From Thauera terpenica 58Eu (GTDB taxonomy: Bacteria; Pseudomonadota; Gammaproteobacteria; Burkholderiales; Rhodocyclaceae), in assembly GCF_000443165.1 (NCBI RefSeq), contig NZ_ATJV01000046.1, positions 1 through 64,000 on the forward strand: a DNA stretch of 64,000 bases, written 5' to 3'. The position numbers and the translations under genes are program-made. The notes beneath the pieces were generated by a model, which made no database searches, had not been told where the DNA came from, and saw only the letters and a list, made by a program, of their open reading frames with translations. Each line of letters starts with the position of its first letter. Positions within the stretch are counted from its first letter, which is position 1. Positions 15,724 to 23,688 of this stretch are shown one piece after another.

Positions 15724-16622
15724 TTCGCACCGCCCTTGTCGGTCCGGGCTGCCTTGGCGGCCTTGGCTGCATCCAGCAGATCCGTGATCTTCAGTTGCGC
15801 CGGAGCAATGGCGACTTCCTTCCGCATGGTGAGCGCCGCAGCGACCGTCTTGCGGATCGCCCGTCCGTCGAGACCGACAACCTCATCCACCACGGCGTTG
15901 AACCTCGGGCCGGTTGCCAGATCGGCGATCGACGGATACGTCTGCGCCAGGCCGTTCAGGCACTCGCGCAAGATCTGCTCGCAGGCCGCTGCGCCCGGCA
16001 TCGGGATCTCGAGTACCAAGTCGCACCGCGACGTGAACGCGCTATCCACCGCTTGGGGAAAGTTGCTCGTGGCGATGAAGAGCAAGTTGTGGTGCGTCTC
16101 CGCGAGAGCGTCCAGTTGAACCAGCACTGCATCGGTGGCGCGATGGACGTCGACGGGGTTTGCCTGCAAGCTCAACTTGCTACGATCAGCCGCGAGGGTC
16201 TCAACCTCATCCAGCAGGACGATGGTCGGGCCGGTGAGCGCGCTCTCCGCGATCGTCTGCGAGAACAGGTCGGAGACAGCCTTCTGAGTCTTGCCCATCA
16301 TGGCGCTGCCGAGGGCGTGAGGATCGACCTCAAGCAGCCGGAACTTGCCCTTGTCGAACACCGCTGCCGTCTCCGCAGCGAGGCCTTTGGCCAGTGAGGT
16401 CTTGCCGGTGCCCGGCTGGCCGACCAGGAGGATCGTGCCGTGCAGCGGGAGAACGGTTCGCGCGACCTTGCTCCTGACCGTGAAGTTAACGATGGCCTGC
16501 GAGAGTAGTTGGTCCTTGGTCCTCTTCTCGATCACGATCGATGACCACAGCTCGCGCAGACCGCCGTCGGGGAGCGACGTGATGCGATGGATACCTTTTG
16601 CGTTTTCGGGAGGCGATGACAT
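15720..16622 (-). CDS. Pch2/TRIP13-like AAA+ ATPase of CBASS (Cap6-like)
   Basis: This 300-residue AAA+ protein has Walker A GQPGTGKT (68-75), Walker B TIVLLDEVETL (Asp138-Glu139), a sensor-1 region LLFIATSNFPQAVDSAF and SRCDL nearby. Its length and single AAA+ module match the Cap6 proteins of type III CBASS, which pull apart HORMA-peptide complexes and so keep the CD-NTase off without infection. It is the first gene of the operon, with a leader of about 140 bases shared with the divergent regulator. No clear ribosome-binding site precedes the ATG. The next gene overlaps by four bases. Confidence 0.9.
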   Translation of the reverse strand: MSSPPENAKGIHRITSLPDGGLRELWSSIVIEKRTKDQLLSQAIVNFTVRSKVARTVLPLHGTILLVGQPGTGKTSLAKGLAAETAAVFDKGKFRLLEVDPHALGSAMMGKTQKAVSDLFSQTIAESALTGPTIVLLDEVETLAADRSKLSLQANPVDVHRATDAVLVQLDALAETHHNLLFIATSNFPQAVDSAFTSRCDLVLEIPMPGAAACEQILRECLNGLAQTYPSIADLATGPRFNAVVDEVVGLDGRAIRKTVAAALTMRKEVAIAPAQLKITDLLDAAKAAKAARTDKGGAK

Positions 16623-16753
16623 GGCTGGCTACAAGCGTCCAATGGCGTAAGTCGGGCGTATTGCCGCTACCCCACTGCCCGTTGCAGAGCACAGCGCGCG
16701 CGGCCACATCCTCTTCACATGTCGAGATCGACTGCTTGCGCATAGCTTATCAC

Positions 16754-16816
16754 ATCATCAATATGATTCGGTAAGAAGCCTAAAGCGATCCCAAAATATC
16801 CGCTGATCAAGTATCA
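16754..16816. promoter_or_regulatory. Divergent CBASS promoter region with two dyads (candidate CapW operators)
   Basis: Two dyads lie here: ATCAT-caat-ATGAT (16754-16767) and TGAT-caagt-ATCA (16804-16816). Around them TATGATTCGG (16762) and TATCATTCGG (16812) are near-identical direct repeats 50 bases apart. TATGAT at 16762-16767 could be the -10 of the regulator gene, so a protein bound there would block it. The second dyad ends eight bases before the regulator ATG, where a ribosome-binding site would normally be. The region is clearly more AT-rich than the genes. Confidence 0.5.
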
Positions 16817-16823
16817 TTCGGCC

Positions 16824-17765
16824 ATGAGCGAATTACCAACCAACCGGCGCGCCCGGCTGCTAGAGCACCTGCCTCGCGCGCAGCGCGAGAGGCTCTCCCA
16901 CATTGACTTCAAGCTCTATTTCCTAGGAGAGCTGCGCCGTGCCGACGTCGTCGATCGGTTCGAAACCGGCCCTGCTGGCGCTACCCGCGACATCGCGCTG
17001 TACCGGGACATCGCGCCCGAGAACTTGGAGTTCGACGGGGCGACCAAGACCTATCGGCCGAGCGAAACCTTTGTGCCGTTGTTCGAGCACGCGCCGCAAC
17101 GCGTGCTGACAGCGCTTTCCCAAGGTTTTGGCGAAGGCATCGGCGATCAGTTGCAGCCGATGATCCGGTGCGAGATACCGGCCGCACTCACCCTGCCCAA
17201 AATGTCGGTCCTGGCTCCGATAACGCGGGCCATCAACCGCAGCAAGGCTGTTCGGCTGGGCTACACATCGGTGGAAACCGGGCATACCGAGCGGGTGATC
17301 GTGCCGCTTGCTTTGGTCGACATCGGCCTGCGCTGGCACGTTCGCGCCTACTGCCGCCTCCGGCAAGAGTTTCGAGACTTCGTCTTCACGCGCATGGACA
17401 ACCCGGAGGTCATAGAGGACAGCCAGGTGCAGCGGGAGGAGTCACCCGATCAGGACGTCCAGTGGAGTCGCATCATCGAACTCGATCTGGTACCCCATCC
17501 ATCGCACAAGCGCCCCGAGATCATCGCCATGGACTACCCCATGGTCGATGGTGTGATGAAGGTGAAGGTGCGGGCCGCCAATGCAGGCTACATGCTACGC
17601 AGGTGGTCGGTCGACTGCTCTCCCAACCATCGTCTGGAAGGGCTTGAGTACGCGCTTTGGTTGAGGGACCCGTTGGCCCTGTACGGGGCGAGCAACGCCC
17701 AGCTTGCACCTGGCTACGAAGCCCCAAAGGGAAGAGACAAGTCCCGCCCGATCAAGGCGATGTGA
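16824..17765 (+). CDS. CapW/BrxR-type WYL-domain transcription regulator
   Basis: This 313-residue protein is divergent from the CBASS operon. The N-terminal 100 residues form a winged helix-turn-helix region (SHIDFKLYFLGELRRADVVDRF, DIALYRDIAPENLEFDGATKTY). A WYL domain follows at about 135-200, with the LRWHVRAYC and FRDFVFTRM segments, and a WCX-like C-terminal part at about 215-300. This order is that of CapW and BrxR, repressors of CBASS and BREX loci. It would hold the operon off and release it on a signal of infection or DNA damage. No ribosome-binding site is visible before the ATG, so translation may be weak. Confidence 0.85.
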   Translation: MSELPTNRRARLLEHLPRAQRERLSHIDFKLYFLGELRRADVVDRFETGPAGATRDIALYRDIAPENLEFDGATKTYRPSETFVPLFEHAPQRVLTALSQGFGEGIGDQLQPMIRCEIPAALTLPKMSVLAPITRAINRSKAVRLGYTSVETGHTERVIVPLALVDIGLRWHVRAYCRLRQEFRDFVFTRMDNPEVIEDSQVQREESPDQDVQWSRIIELDLVPHPSHKRPEIIAMDYPMVDGVMKVKVRAANAGYMLRRWSVDCSPNHRLEGLEYALWLRDPLALYGASNAQLAPGYEAPKGRDKSRPIKAM

Positions 17766-18072
17766 GCTATATCGAGGAGACTTTCCACGGGTTGCGTTCG
17801 GCCTCAGGCGACACTCAACCACCTCTCAGCTGAGCGCCCGCCCTCAGCCTGAAGCAGACATTCGGGTGAGCTTCGCCTATGGCCAGTCATGCCCGAAGTC
17901 TGCCTTCGTCTCGCCCGGATTACCGAACCGCGCTACAGGGAACTGGAGTGAGGGTATTGCTGTCCACCGCCCTCCTCTGGGTATCGGGGCCAAGCGGGCA
18001 AACAAGGGCACCCTGCAAAGCGGTTTTTCGCTACGGCCCATTGATCACCTGAAGCAATCTGCCCCCATGTCC
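17766..18072. other. Spacer between CBASS regulator and RNA copy 3
   Basis: This 307-base stretch shows no convincing gene on either strand, no repeat and no clear terminator. It is likely to contain the right junction of the CBASS insert, because ICE backbone features resume with the structured RNA at 18073. Confidence 0.4.
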
Positions 18073-18170
18073 GTCGGCGATGCCGACAACATGCCCAGGT
18101 AGCCCAGACCCTCAAGGCTACGGTGCGTTGCGCCGCACTGGTCTTTCTCTTCGCCAAGCCGTTCCCGGCG
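18073..18170 (+). ncRNA. radC-type structured RNA, copy 3
   Basis: P1 here is GTCGGC-gat-GCCGAC (18073-18087), a different sequence from copies 1 and 2 but still perfectly paired. AACATGCCCAG precedes P2 GTAGCC/GGCTAC (18099-18104, 18116-18121). P3 is GTGCG/CGCAC (18123-18127, 18134-18138) and a short P4-like stem CGCC/GGCG lies at 18152-18170. A leader hairpin GGGGCAG-cgt-CTGCCCC follows at 18187-18203. It lies in the leader of the gene at 18244. Confidence 0.75.
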
Positions 18171-18186
18171 CTTTCTTCCACCCCTT

Positions 18187-18203
18187 GGGGCAGCGTCTGC
18201 CCC
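18187..18203 (+). promoter_or_regulatory. Leader hairpin after RNA copy 3
   Basis: GGGGCAG and CTGCCCC form a perfect seven-pair stem with a three-base loop, about 40 bases before the ATG at 18244. No T-run follows, so control of translation or stability is more likely than simple termination. Confidence 0.45.
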
Positions 18204-18243
18204 GGCGGGCTGTGCTGCCCCTGATTCCTCCGAGGACAACAGC

Positions 18244-18894
18244 ATGCCTGCTAACCATTCTTCCAAAACGCTGTACCGCATCGACGAGTGCCCCGACCTC
18301 ATGGCAGACGGCTGCGTCGGTGACGAACACGGCAATCTGGTCTTCGTGTCCGTTTGGGCGCGCGACACCGCCGTCCAGGAGTTCCTGGCCCGCCTGACCC
18401 TCGGGCGTGATGAGCAGGGGCTGGAGCAGTTCCACATCCTCACGGACCAGGGCGCGAGCGTTCCGATTTTCGTCGGCAACGTCGAGAACCTAGAGAAGCG
18501 CATCACCCGCGCCTACCGCCGCACGCTGTTCGGCTCGCTGACGAACGTGTGGCTGTTCGACCGTCGCGCCGTGCAGCCCGACAAGGCCAACGCCAGCGCG
18601 CTGGCGCTTCTGCCCAGGGACTCCGCTCACCGGCTCGAACGGCTGTGGACGCTGGTGCACGACACCTGCCCGCTGCCACTGCTCGACCACTGGCGCGACA
18701 CCGTGCTGGAGCTGTTGCAGACACGGCGGATGCTGACCGGTCTTCCCTTGGCCCTCGGGCCGCTGGAGGGCCATCGGCTGGCCCTCGATGTCCCGGCGCT
18801 GACGAAGGCGCTGGGCGAACTGATCCGCAACGGCACCCTCGGCGCCACGCAGTACGAACTGGCCGCGAACGCGCCGCTTCGGCGTGTGGCGTGA
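18244..18894 (+). CDS. Hypothetical ICE protein (216 aa), first gene of the methylase-helicase operon
   Basis: This 216-residue soluble protein has an N-terminal beta-rich part (LYRIDECPDLMADGCVGDEHGNLVFVSVW) and a helical C-terminal half with RRTLFGSLTNVWLFDRR and LLDHWRDTVLELLQTRRML. No catalytic motif is visible and I do not recognise a family, although similar proteins recur in this position in related ICEs. It leads an operon with the methylase-like gene (65 bases downstream), a 101-residue protein and the helicase. Confidence 0.65.
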   Translation: MPANHSSKTLYRIDECPDLMADGCVGDEHGNLVFVSVWARDTAVQEFLARLTLGRDEQGLEQFHILTDQGASVPIFVGNVENLEKRITRAYRRTLFGSLTNVWLFDRRAVQPDKANASALALLPRDSAHRLERLWTLVHDTCPLPLLDHWRDTVLELLQTRRMLTGLPLALGPLEGHRLALDVPALTKALGELIRNGTLGATQYELAANAPLRRVA

Positions 18895-18959
18895 GCCATC
18901 TCCACGGGCATGCCCGCCGCGCGTGCCCGCCTTCCCTCATCCATCACCAGGAGAAATCC

Positions 18960-20069
18960 ATGGCTCTCATGTTTCCGCGCCTGGCGCGCAACTTCATTCG
19001 TAACGGCTACTTCCCCACCGACGAGCCGACGCTTGAGCGGGCCTTGTCCGCACTGGCGCCGTCTCCCGGCTCCATGTCCATCCTCGACCCCTGCGCCGGC
19101 GAAGGCGTGGCGATTGCCGAAGCCGCCCACGCCCTCGGGCGCGAGCAGGTCCAGGCCTTCACCGTCGAATACGACGCCGAGCGTGCCCGCCACGCACGGC
19201 AACTTGTCGATCGCTGCATCCACGGCGACCTGATGGACACGCTGATCTCGCGCCAGTCCTTTGGCCTGCTGTGGCTGAACCCGCCCTATGGCGACCTGAG
19301 CAAGGATGCCAACGGCAACATCGGCTACCAGGGCCAGGGCCGCGCCAGGCTGGAAAAGCTGTTCTACCAGCGCTCGCTGCCGCTGCTGCAGTACGGTGGC
19401 GTGCTGATCTTCATCGTGCCGTCCTACGTGCTCGATGCCGAATTGGTCGGATGGCTGACGCGCCATTTCGCCGACCTGCGCATCTACCGAGCGGTGGAGA
19501 CGCAGTTCAAGCAGGTGGTGATCTTCGGTCGCCGGGTTCGCCAGCGCGACCAGGCTTCGGATTCGGTCAAGGCCGTGCGCGGTCTGCTGCTGCAGATCGG
19601 ACAGGGCGACGCCGAAGCCGAGGAGCTGCCGCTCGAATGGCCGTTCCTGCCGTACACCGTCCCTGCCAGCCCGGCCGAGCCGGAGCACTTCTATCGCGTG
19701 ACGATGGAGCCCGAGCAGTTCGCCGATGAGGTCGGCCGGCTGCAAGGACTCTGGCCGGCGCTCGATACGCACCTGGGCGCCGCGCAGCAGTCGCTGCGTC
19801 CGCCCGCGCGGGCCTTGTCGCACTGGCATCTCGCCCTGGCCCTGGCCGCAGGCGCGATTTCCGGCGTAGTGACGTCCAGGACCGGGCGCGTGCTCGTCGT
19901 CAAAGGTGATACCCACAAGGAAAAGACGCTCCAGACGGAATACACCGAACGCGACGACGGCTCTGTGGCCGAGACGCGCATCCTCACCGACAAGTTCGTG
20001 CCGGTCATCCGCGCCTGGGACATGACGCCGAGCTCCCCGACTCGGGGCGAGGTGCTGACCATCCGCTGA
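18960..20069 (+). CDS. DUF6094-type protein with adenine-N6 methyltransferase motifs
   Basis: This 369-residue protein has an S-adenosylmethionine motif I as DPCAGEG (43-49) and the amino-methyltransferase motif IV as NPPYG (107-111), in the order of gamma-class DNA adenine methylases. A C-terminal part of about 200 residues shows no target-recognition domain I can identify. The N-terminal FPRLARNFIRNGYFPTDEPTLERAL is typical of DUF6094 proteins of ICEs. It may methylate the element or newly entered DNA and thereby avoid restriction. This is an inference, as DUF6094 has no proven substrate. CAGGAGAAATCC precedes the ATG. Confidence 0.82.
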   Translation: MALMFPRLARNFIRNGYFPTDEPTLERALSALAPSPGSMSILDPCAGEGVAIAEAAHALGREQVQAFTVEYDAERARHARQLVDRCIHGDLMDTLISRQSFGLLWLNPPYGDLSKDANGNIGYQGQGRARLEKLFYQRSLPLLQYGGVLIFIVPSYVLDAELVGWLTRHFADLRIYRAVETQFKQVVIFGRRVRQRDQASDSVKAVRGLLLQIGQGDAEAEELPLEWPFLPYTVPASPAEPEHFYRVTMEPEQFADEVGRLQGLWPALDTHLGAAQQSLRPPARALSHWHLALALAAGAISGVVTSRTGRVLVVKGDTHKEKTLQTEYTERDDGSVAETRILTDKFVPVIRAWDMTPSSPTRGEVLTIR

Positions 20070-20169
20070 TTGTTGTTCCCCGACGGTTCGCCGTCATGCT
20101 TTTCACCCACCGGGGTCATGTCGCCCCGACGGGGTGCCGTGGCCCGCTTTTCCGAAAGGAGAGACCACC

Positions 20170-20475
20170 ATGGCACTCACAATCCTTAACCTCGCGTCAC
20201 AAGCACGCTTTTCGCCCGGGCAGGTGGTCATGACCGCCGGCGTCGACGAGTTGGTCCGACAGGGCCGGCTCAACCCCACGCCGTACCTGCGCCGCCATCT
20301 TCATGGCGACTGGGGCGACCTGAGCGACGACGATCGGCGATTGAACGACGCCGCGCTGAAGTCCGGCGAGGATCGTCTGTTTTCGTCCTACCAGGTCACG
20401 CCCGGCCTGAAGCTCTGGATCATCACCGAATGGGATCGCAGCGTCACCACACTGCTGCTGCCCAGCGAATACTGA
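20170..20475 (+). CDS. Small hypothetical ICE protein (101 aa)
   Basis: This 101-residue protein, MALTILNLASQARFSPGQVVMTAGVDELVRQGRLNPTPYL onwards, has a middle GDWGDLSDDDRRLNDAAL and ends in a beta pair (LKLWIITEWDRSVTTLLLPSEY). It resembles the 'plasmid-related protein' type found next to DUF6094 methylases; no function is known. AAAGGAG before the ATG supports the start at 20170 rather than the upstream in-frame codon at 20134. Confidence 0.7.
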   Translation: MALTILNLASQARFSPGQVVMTAGVDELVRQGRLNPTPYLRRHLHGDWGDLSDDDRRLNDAALKSGEDRLFSSYQVTPGLKLWIITEWDRSVTTLLLPSEY

Positions 20476-20517
20476 TCCGCATCCAGCGGCCTCGCGCCGC
20501 TTCTTTCTTCCCACCCA

Positions 20518-20555
20518 GGGGCATGTCACCGCCCCGTGGGGGAGGTGCATGCCCC
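20518..20555 (+). promoter_or_regulatory. Long leader hairpin before the helicase
   Basis: GGGGCATG (20518-20525) pairs with CATGCCCC (20548-20555), with CACC/GGTG and CCCC/GGGG inside, giving one long stem 20 bases before the helicase ATG. It could limit access to the ribosome-binding site. Confidence 0.45.
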
Positions 20556-20574
20556 ATTGCTTTGGAGCATCACC

Positions 20575-22848
20575 ATGTCCCTCGATCTCGAAACCGTTCC
20601 CGAAACCGCTGTGCAGGGCGACCTGCTCGAAGCGGCCGCTTCACCCCTCACCCTCAGCCTGCAGGACTTCGTATCGGAGTTCGGCGACGACCTGCTCGAC
20701 TCGCTCAACCGCGCCAATCCACCGGTCTACACCGGCCAGATGCGGGTGCAGCGGCAACTGATCCTCGCCTCGCTCAAGCGCAAGCTGTTCCCGGCGCAAG
20801 CCGATGTGGTCCATGCCGTCACCGAGCTGTTGGTCGACCGCGGCGAACGTGCCGCGATCGTCAACGGCGAGATGGGCTGCGGCAAGACGACGGTGGGCAT
20901 TGCCACCGCCGCAGTGCTCAACGCCGAAGGCTACCGCCGCACCCTGGTGCTCTCGCCACCCCATCTGGTCTACAAGTGGCGGCGTGAAATCCAGGAGACG
21001 GTGGCCGGCGCCAAGGTCTGGGTGCTCAATGGCCCGGACACGCTGGTCAAGCTGCTGAAGCTGCGCGAGCAGTTGGGCGTACCGGCCCAGGGCCAGGAGT
21101 TTTTCGTCCTGGGCCGCGTGCGGATGCGGATGGGGTTCCACTGGAAACCTGTCTTCGTTCGGCGGCGCACGCATCACGGCGAAGTGGGGGCCTGCCCGGA
21201 TTGCGGGCATGTCATCACCGACCTCGACGGCGAGCCGATCAACCCGGTCGAACTCGAAGCCGAGGAGTCCCGCCGCAAGTGCAGCCACTGCCGTGCACCG
21301 CTGTGGTCGTTGATCCGTCCCAGAGGCCTGTCCGCCAGCGACCAGTCCTCGACCGTGCTCAAGGCACTGAAGCGTATTCCAACCATCGGGGAAGTCACCG
21401 CGCAGAAGCTGATGCAAAAGTTCGGTGACGCCTTCCTCGCGTCGATGCTCGGGGACAACATCCACGAGTTCATCAACCTGATGGATGGCAACGGCGAGCT
21501 GGTCTTCTCGGACCGGCAAGCCCATCGGATGGAACGTGCGATGGCCAACATGGAGTTCGGCTTCGGCGAGGGCGGCTACCAGCCGTCCGAGTTCATCAAG
21601 AGGCAGCTTCCCCAAGGCACGTTCGACCTGCTCATCGCCGACGAGGCACACGAGTACAAGAACGGCGGCTCCGCACAGGGCCAGGCCATGGGGGTGTTGG
21701 CGGCCAAGGCGCGCAAGACGCTGCTGCTCACCGGCACACTGATGGGCGGCTACGGCGACGACCTGTTCCACCTGCTGTTCCGAGCCCTGCCGGGGCGGAT
21801 GATCGAAGACGGCTACCGGCCGACGAAGAGCGGCAGCATGACCTCGGCCGCGATGGCGTTCATGCGCGATCACGGCGTGCTCAAGGACATCTATTCCGAG
21901 AGCACGGGCACGGCGCACAAGACGGCCAAGGGCACCAAGGTATCGGTGCGCACGGTCAAGGCGCCGGGCTTCGGTCCCAAGGGCGTGCTGCGTTGCGTCC
22001 TGCCGTTCACGGTCTTCCTCAAGCTGAAGGACATCGGTGGCAACGTGCTGCCGCCCTACGACGAGGCGTTCCGCGAAGTCGCGATGGACACGGCGCAAGC
22101 CGCGGCCTACCGCGATCTGGCGGGTCGGCTGACCCAGGAGCTGAAGCAGGCCCTGGCGAGACGCGACACGACGCTGCTCGGTGTCGTCCTCAACGTGCTG
22201 CTGGCCTGGCCGGACTGCTGCTTCCGGTCGGAAACCGTGGTGCATCCGCGCACGCGCAACACCTTGGCGTTCGTTCCGGCTCAGTTCAACGAGCTGGAGG
22301 TGATGCCCAAGGAGCGCGAGCTGATCGAGATCTGCAAGCAGGAGAAGGCAGAAGGTCGCAAGACCCTGGTCTATTCGGTCTACACCGGCACGCGCGACAC
22401 CACGTCGCGTTTGAAGGTGCTGCTGGAGCAGGAAGGCTTCAAGGTGGCGGTACTGCGCGCGAGCGTGGATGCCTCCCGCCGCGAGGACTGGATCGCCGAG
22501 CAGTTGGACCGTGGCATCGACGTGCTCATCACCAATCCCGAGCTGGTGAAAACCGGCCTGGACCTGCTGGAGTTCCCGACCATCGTGTTCCTCCAGTCGG
22601 GCTACAACGTGTATTCGTTGCAGCAGGCTGCCCGGCGCTCCTGGCGCATCGGCCAGAAGCAGCCGGTGCGCGTGATCTACCTGGGCTACGCCAGCTCCTC
22701 GCAGATGACCTGCCTGGGGCTGATGGCCAGGAAGATCATGGTCTCGCAAAGCACCTCGGGCGACGTGCCCGAGTCGGGCTTGGATGTCCTCAACCAGGAC
22801 GGTGACTCCGTCGAAGTCGCGCTCGCCAGGCAACTGGTTGCGGCTTGA
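20575..22848 (+). CDS. SNF2/DEAD-type helicase
   Basis: This 757-residue ATPase has Walker A GEMGCGKTT (about 98-106), DEAH at about 355 in LIADEAHEYKN, and the C-terminal helicase signature QQAARRSWRIGQKQPVRVIYL (about 683-703), as in SNF2 family remodellers. A four-cysteine zinc ribbon (CPDCGHVI...CSHCRAPLW) is inserted at about residues 206-240 between motifs I and II. It probably translocates on double-stranded DNA. With the methylase-like gene upstream it forms a conserved ICE pair of unknown role, possibly protecting the element or displacing proteins from it. The ATG at 20575 was chosen because the upstream GTG start lies inside the leader hairpin. Confidence 0.88.
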   Translation: MSLDLETVPETAVQGDLLEAAASPLTLSLQDFVSEFGDDLLDSLNRANPPVYTGQMRVQRQLILASLKRKLFPAQADVVHAVTELLVDRGERAAIVNGEMGCGKTTVGIATAAVLNAEGYRRTLVLSPPHLVYKWRREIQETVAGAKVWVLNGPDTLVKLLKLREQLGVPAQGQEFFVLGRVRMRMGFHWKPVFVRRRTHHGEVGACPDCGHVITDLDGEPINPVELEAEESRRKCSHCRAPLWSLIRPRGLSASDQSSTVLKALKRIPTIGEVTAQKLMQKFGDAFLASMLGDNIHEFINLMDGNGELVFSDRQAHRMERAMANMEFGFGEGGYQPSEFIKRQLPQGTFDLLIADEAHEYKNGGSAQGQAMGVLAAKARKTLLLTGTLMGGYGDDLFHLLFRALPGRMIEDGYRPTKSGSMTSAAMAFMRDHGVLKDIYSESTGTAHKTAKGTKVSVRTVKAPGFGPKGVLRCVLPFTVFLKLKDIGGNVLPPYDEAFREVAMDTAQAAAYRDLAGRLTQELKQALARRDTTLLGVVLNVLLAWPDCCFRSETVVHPRTRNTLAFVPAQFNELEVMPKERELIEICKQEKAEGRKTLVYSVYTGTRDTTSRLKVLLEQEGFKVAVLRASVDASRREDWIAEQLDRGIDVLITNPELVKTGLDLLEFPTIVFLQSGYNVYSLQQAARRSWRIGQKQPVRVIYLGYASSSQMTCLGLMARKIMVSQSTSGDVPESGLDVLNQDGDSVEVALARQLVAA

Positions 22849-23015
22849 TTCTCTGACACATGCCGGCGGCCCAGTGGGTCGCCGTATTTTTCCCCCGTAC
22901 CAATTCAGATACGCCCCATCTCAAAGATGAAGCCATGACGAATCGCCCCCATGTGTTCCGGGGTCGGCACCAAGCACAGGATGTTGGTCGAGCGTGAAGC
23001 TGCTGTTTCGATTGA

Positions 23016-23021
23016 TATAAT
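23016..23021 (+). promoter_or_regulatory. Extended -10 promoter of a leaderless ihfB-like gene
   Basis: TGATATAAT is an extended -10 (TG at 23013-23014, TATAAT at 23016-23021). The start codon lies seven bases after it, which is where transcription should begin, and no ribosome-binding site precedes the ATG. The mRNA is therefore probably leaderless. A -35 is poor (GTGAAG about 16 bases upstream), as usual with extended -10 promoters. Confidence 0.6.
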
Positions 23022-23027
23022 CGCCGG

Positions 23028-23342
23028 ATGACGAAATCAGAACTCATCGACCGTCTCGCACAGCGCTTCCCCCAGCTTGTTGCACGGGATGCGGAAGAGG
23101 CGGTGAAGGTGATCCTCGGCAGCATGACCAATGCGCTCACCCAAGGCGGCCGAATCGAGATTCGCGGTTTTGGCAGCTTTTCGCTGAACTACCGGCCGCC
23201 ACGCGTGGGCCGCAACCCGAAGTCCGGCCAGACGGTGCATGTCCCCGGGAAATACGTGCCGCATTTCAAGTCGGGCAAGGAGTTGCGGGACCGAGTGGAT
23301 GTTGCCCCCGTGCCGGCAGCCGTCCGCAAGAAAGCCGCCTGA
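23028..23342 (+). CDS. ihfB: Integration host factor beta subunit homologue
   Basis: This 104-residue protein is closely similar to Ihf[31 protein letters not shown] at the start, then [51 protein letters not shown] with the beta-arm proline region RNPKSG. A short basic tail follows. It bends DNA together with IhfA; no ihfA is visible, so it may pair with the host subunit or work as a homodimer. An element-encoded IHF could assist integrase-mediated recombination or oriT processing. Expression seems to start from the extended -10 immediately before it. Confidence 0.9.
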   Translation: MTKSELIDRLAQRFPQLVARDAEEAVKVILGSMTNALTQGGRIEIRGFGSFSLNYRPPRVGRNPKSGQTVHVPGKYVPHFKSGKELRDRVDVAPVPAAVRKKAA

Positions 23343-23489
23343 ACGGGACTGCCGGTATTGGTAGCGCAACAAGCCGACGAGGCGGCACATTGCAACTGCC
23401 AAAGTGTGGGGAGCAAGAAAGCTCAGGTATCCCCCTCACGTATCCCCAAAACGCACCGGGCGCCCGCGTACCCGAACGTGGCCCTCCGT

Positions 23490-23512
23490 TTCTCCACAGA
23501 TTCTGTGGATAA
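23490..23512. promoter_or_regulatory. Inverted DnaA-box-like sites
   Basis: CCACAG-att-CTGTGG (23494-23508) forms the centre of two outward DnaA-box-like sequences. TGTGGATAA (23504-23512) is an exact TTATCCACA on the other strand, and TTTCTCCACA lies opposite. It is in the 346-base gap between the ihfB-like gene and pilL, where I see no gene. A role in ICE replication is possible but unproven. Confidence 0.35.
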
Positions 23513-23688
23513 CCCTCTCGATAACTCGGTCACCACCCGGCGTTCAGGCACCTGGACGCTGTGACGCTTTTTTGACCAGCGGGCCGCCCGTTCCTCCAGG
23601 AATCGGCAAGGCGGCGATTCCCTTTGTTTGCTGATGCGTCATCCCAGGATGGCGAAGGTATCGGCTCCACATCGCAGAGAGCCGATCC

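Noticed and set aside
20641-22833. 730-codon minus-strand frame
   Set aside because: It is antisense to the helicase gene, which has all expected motifs.
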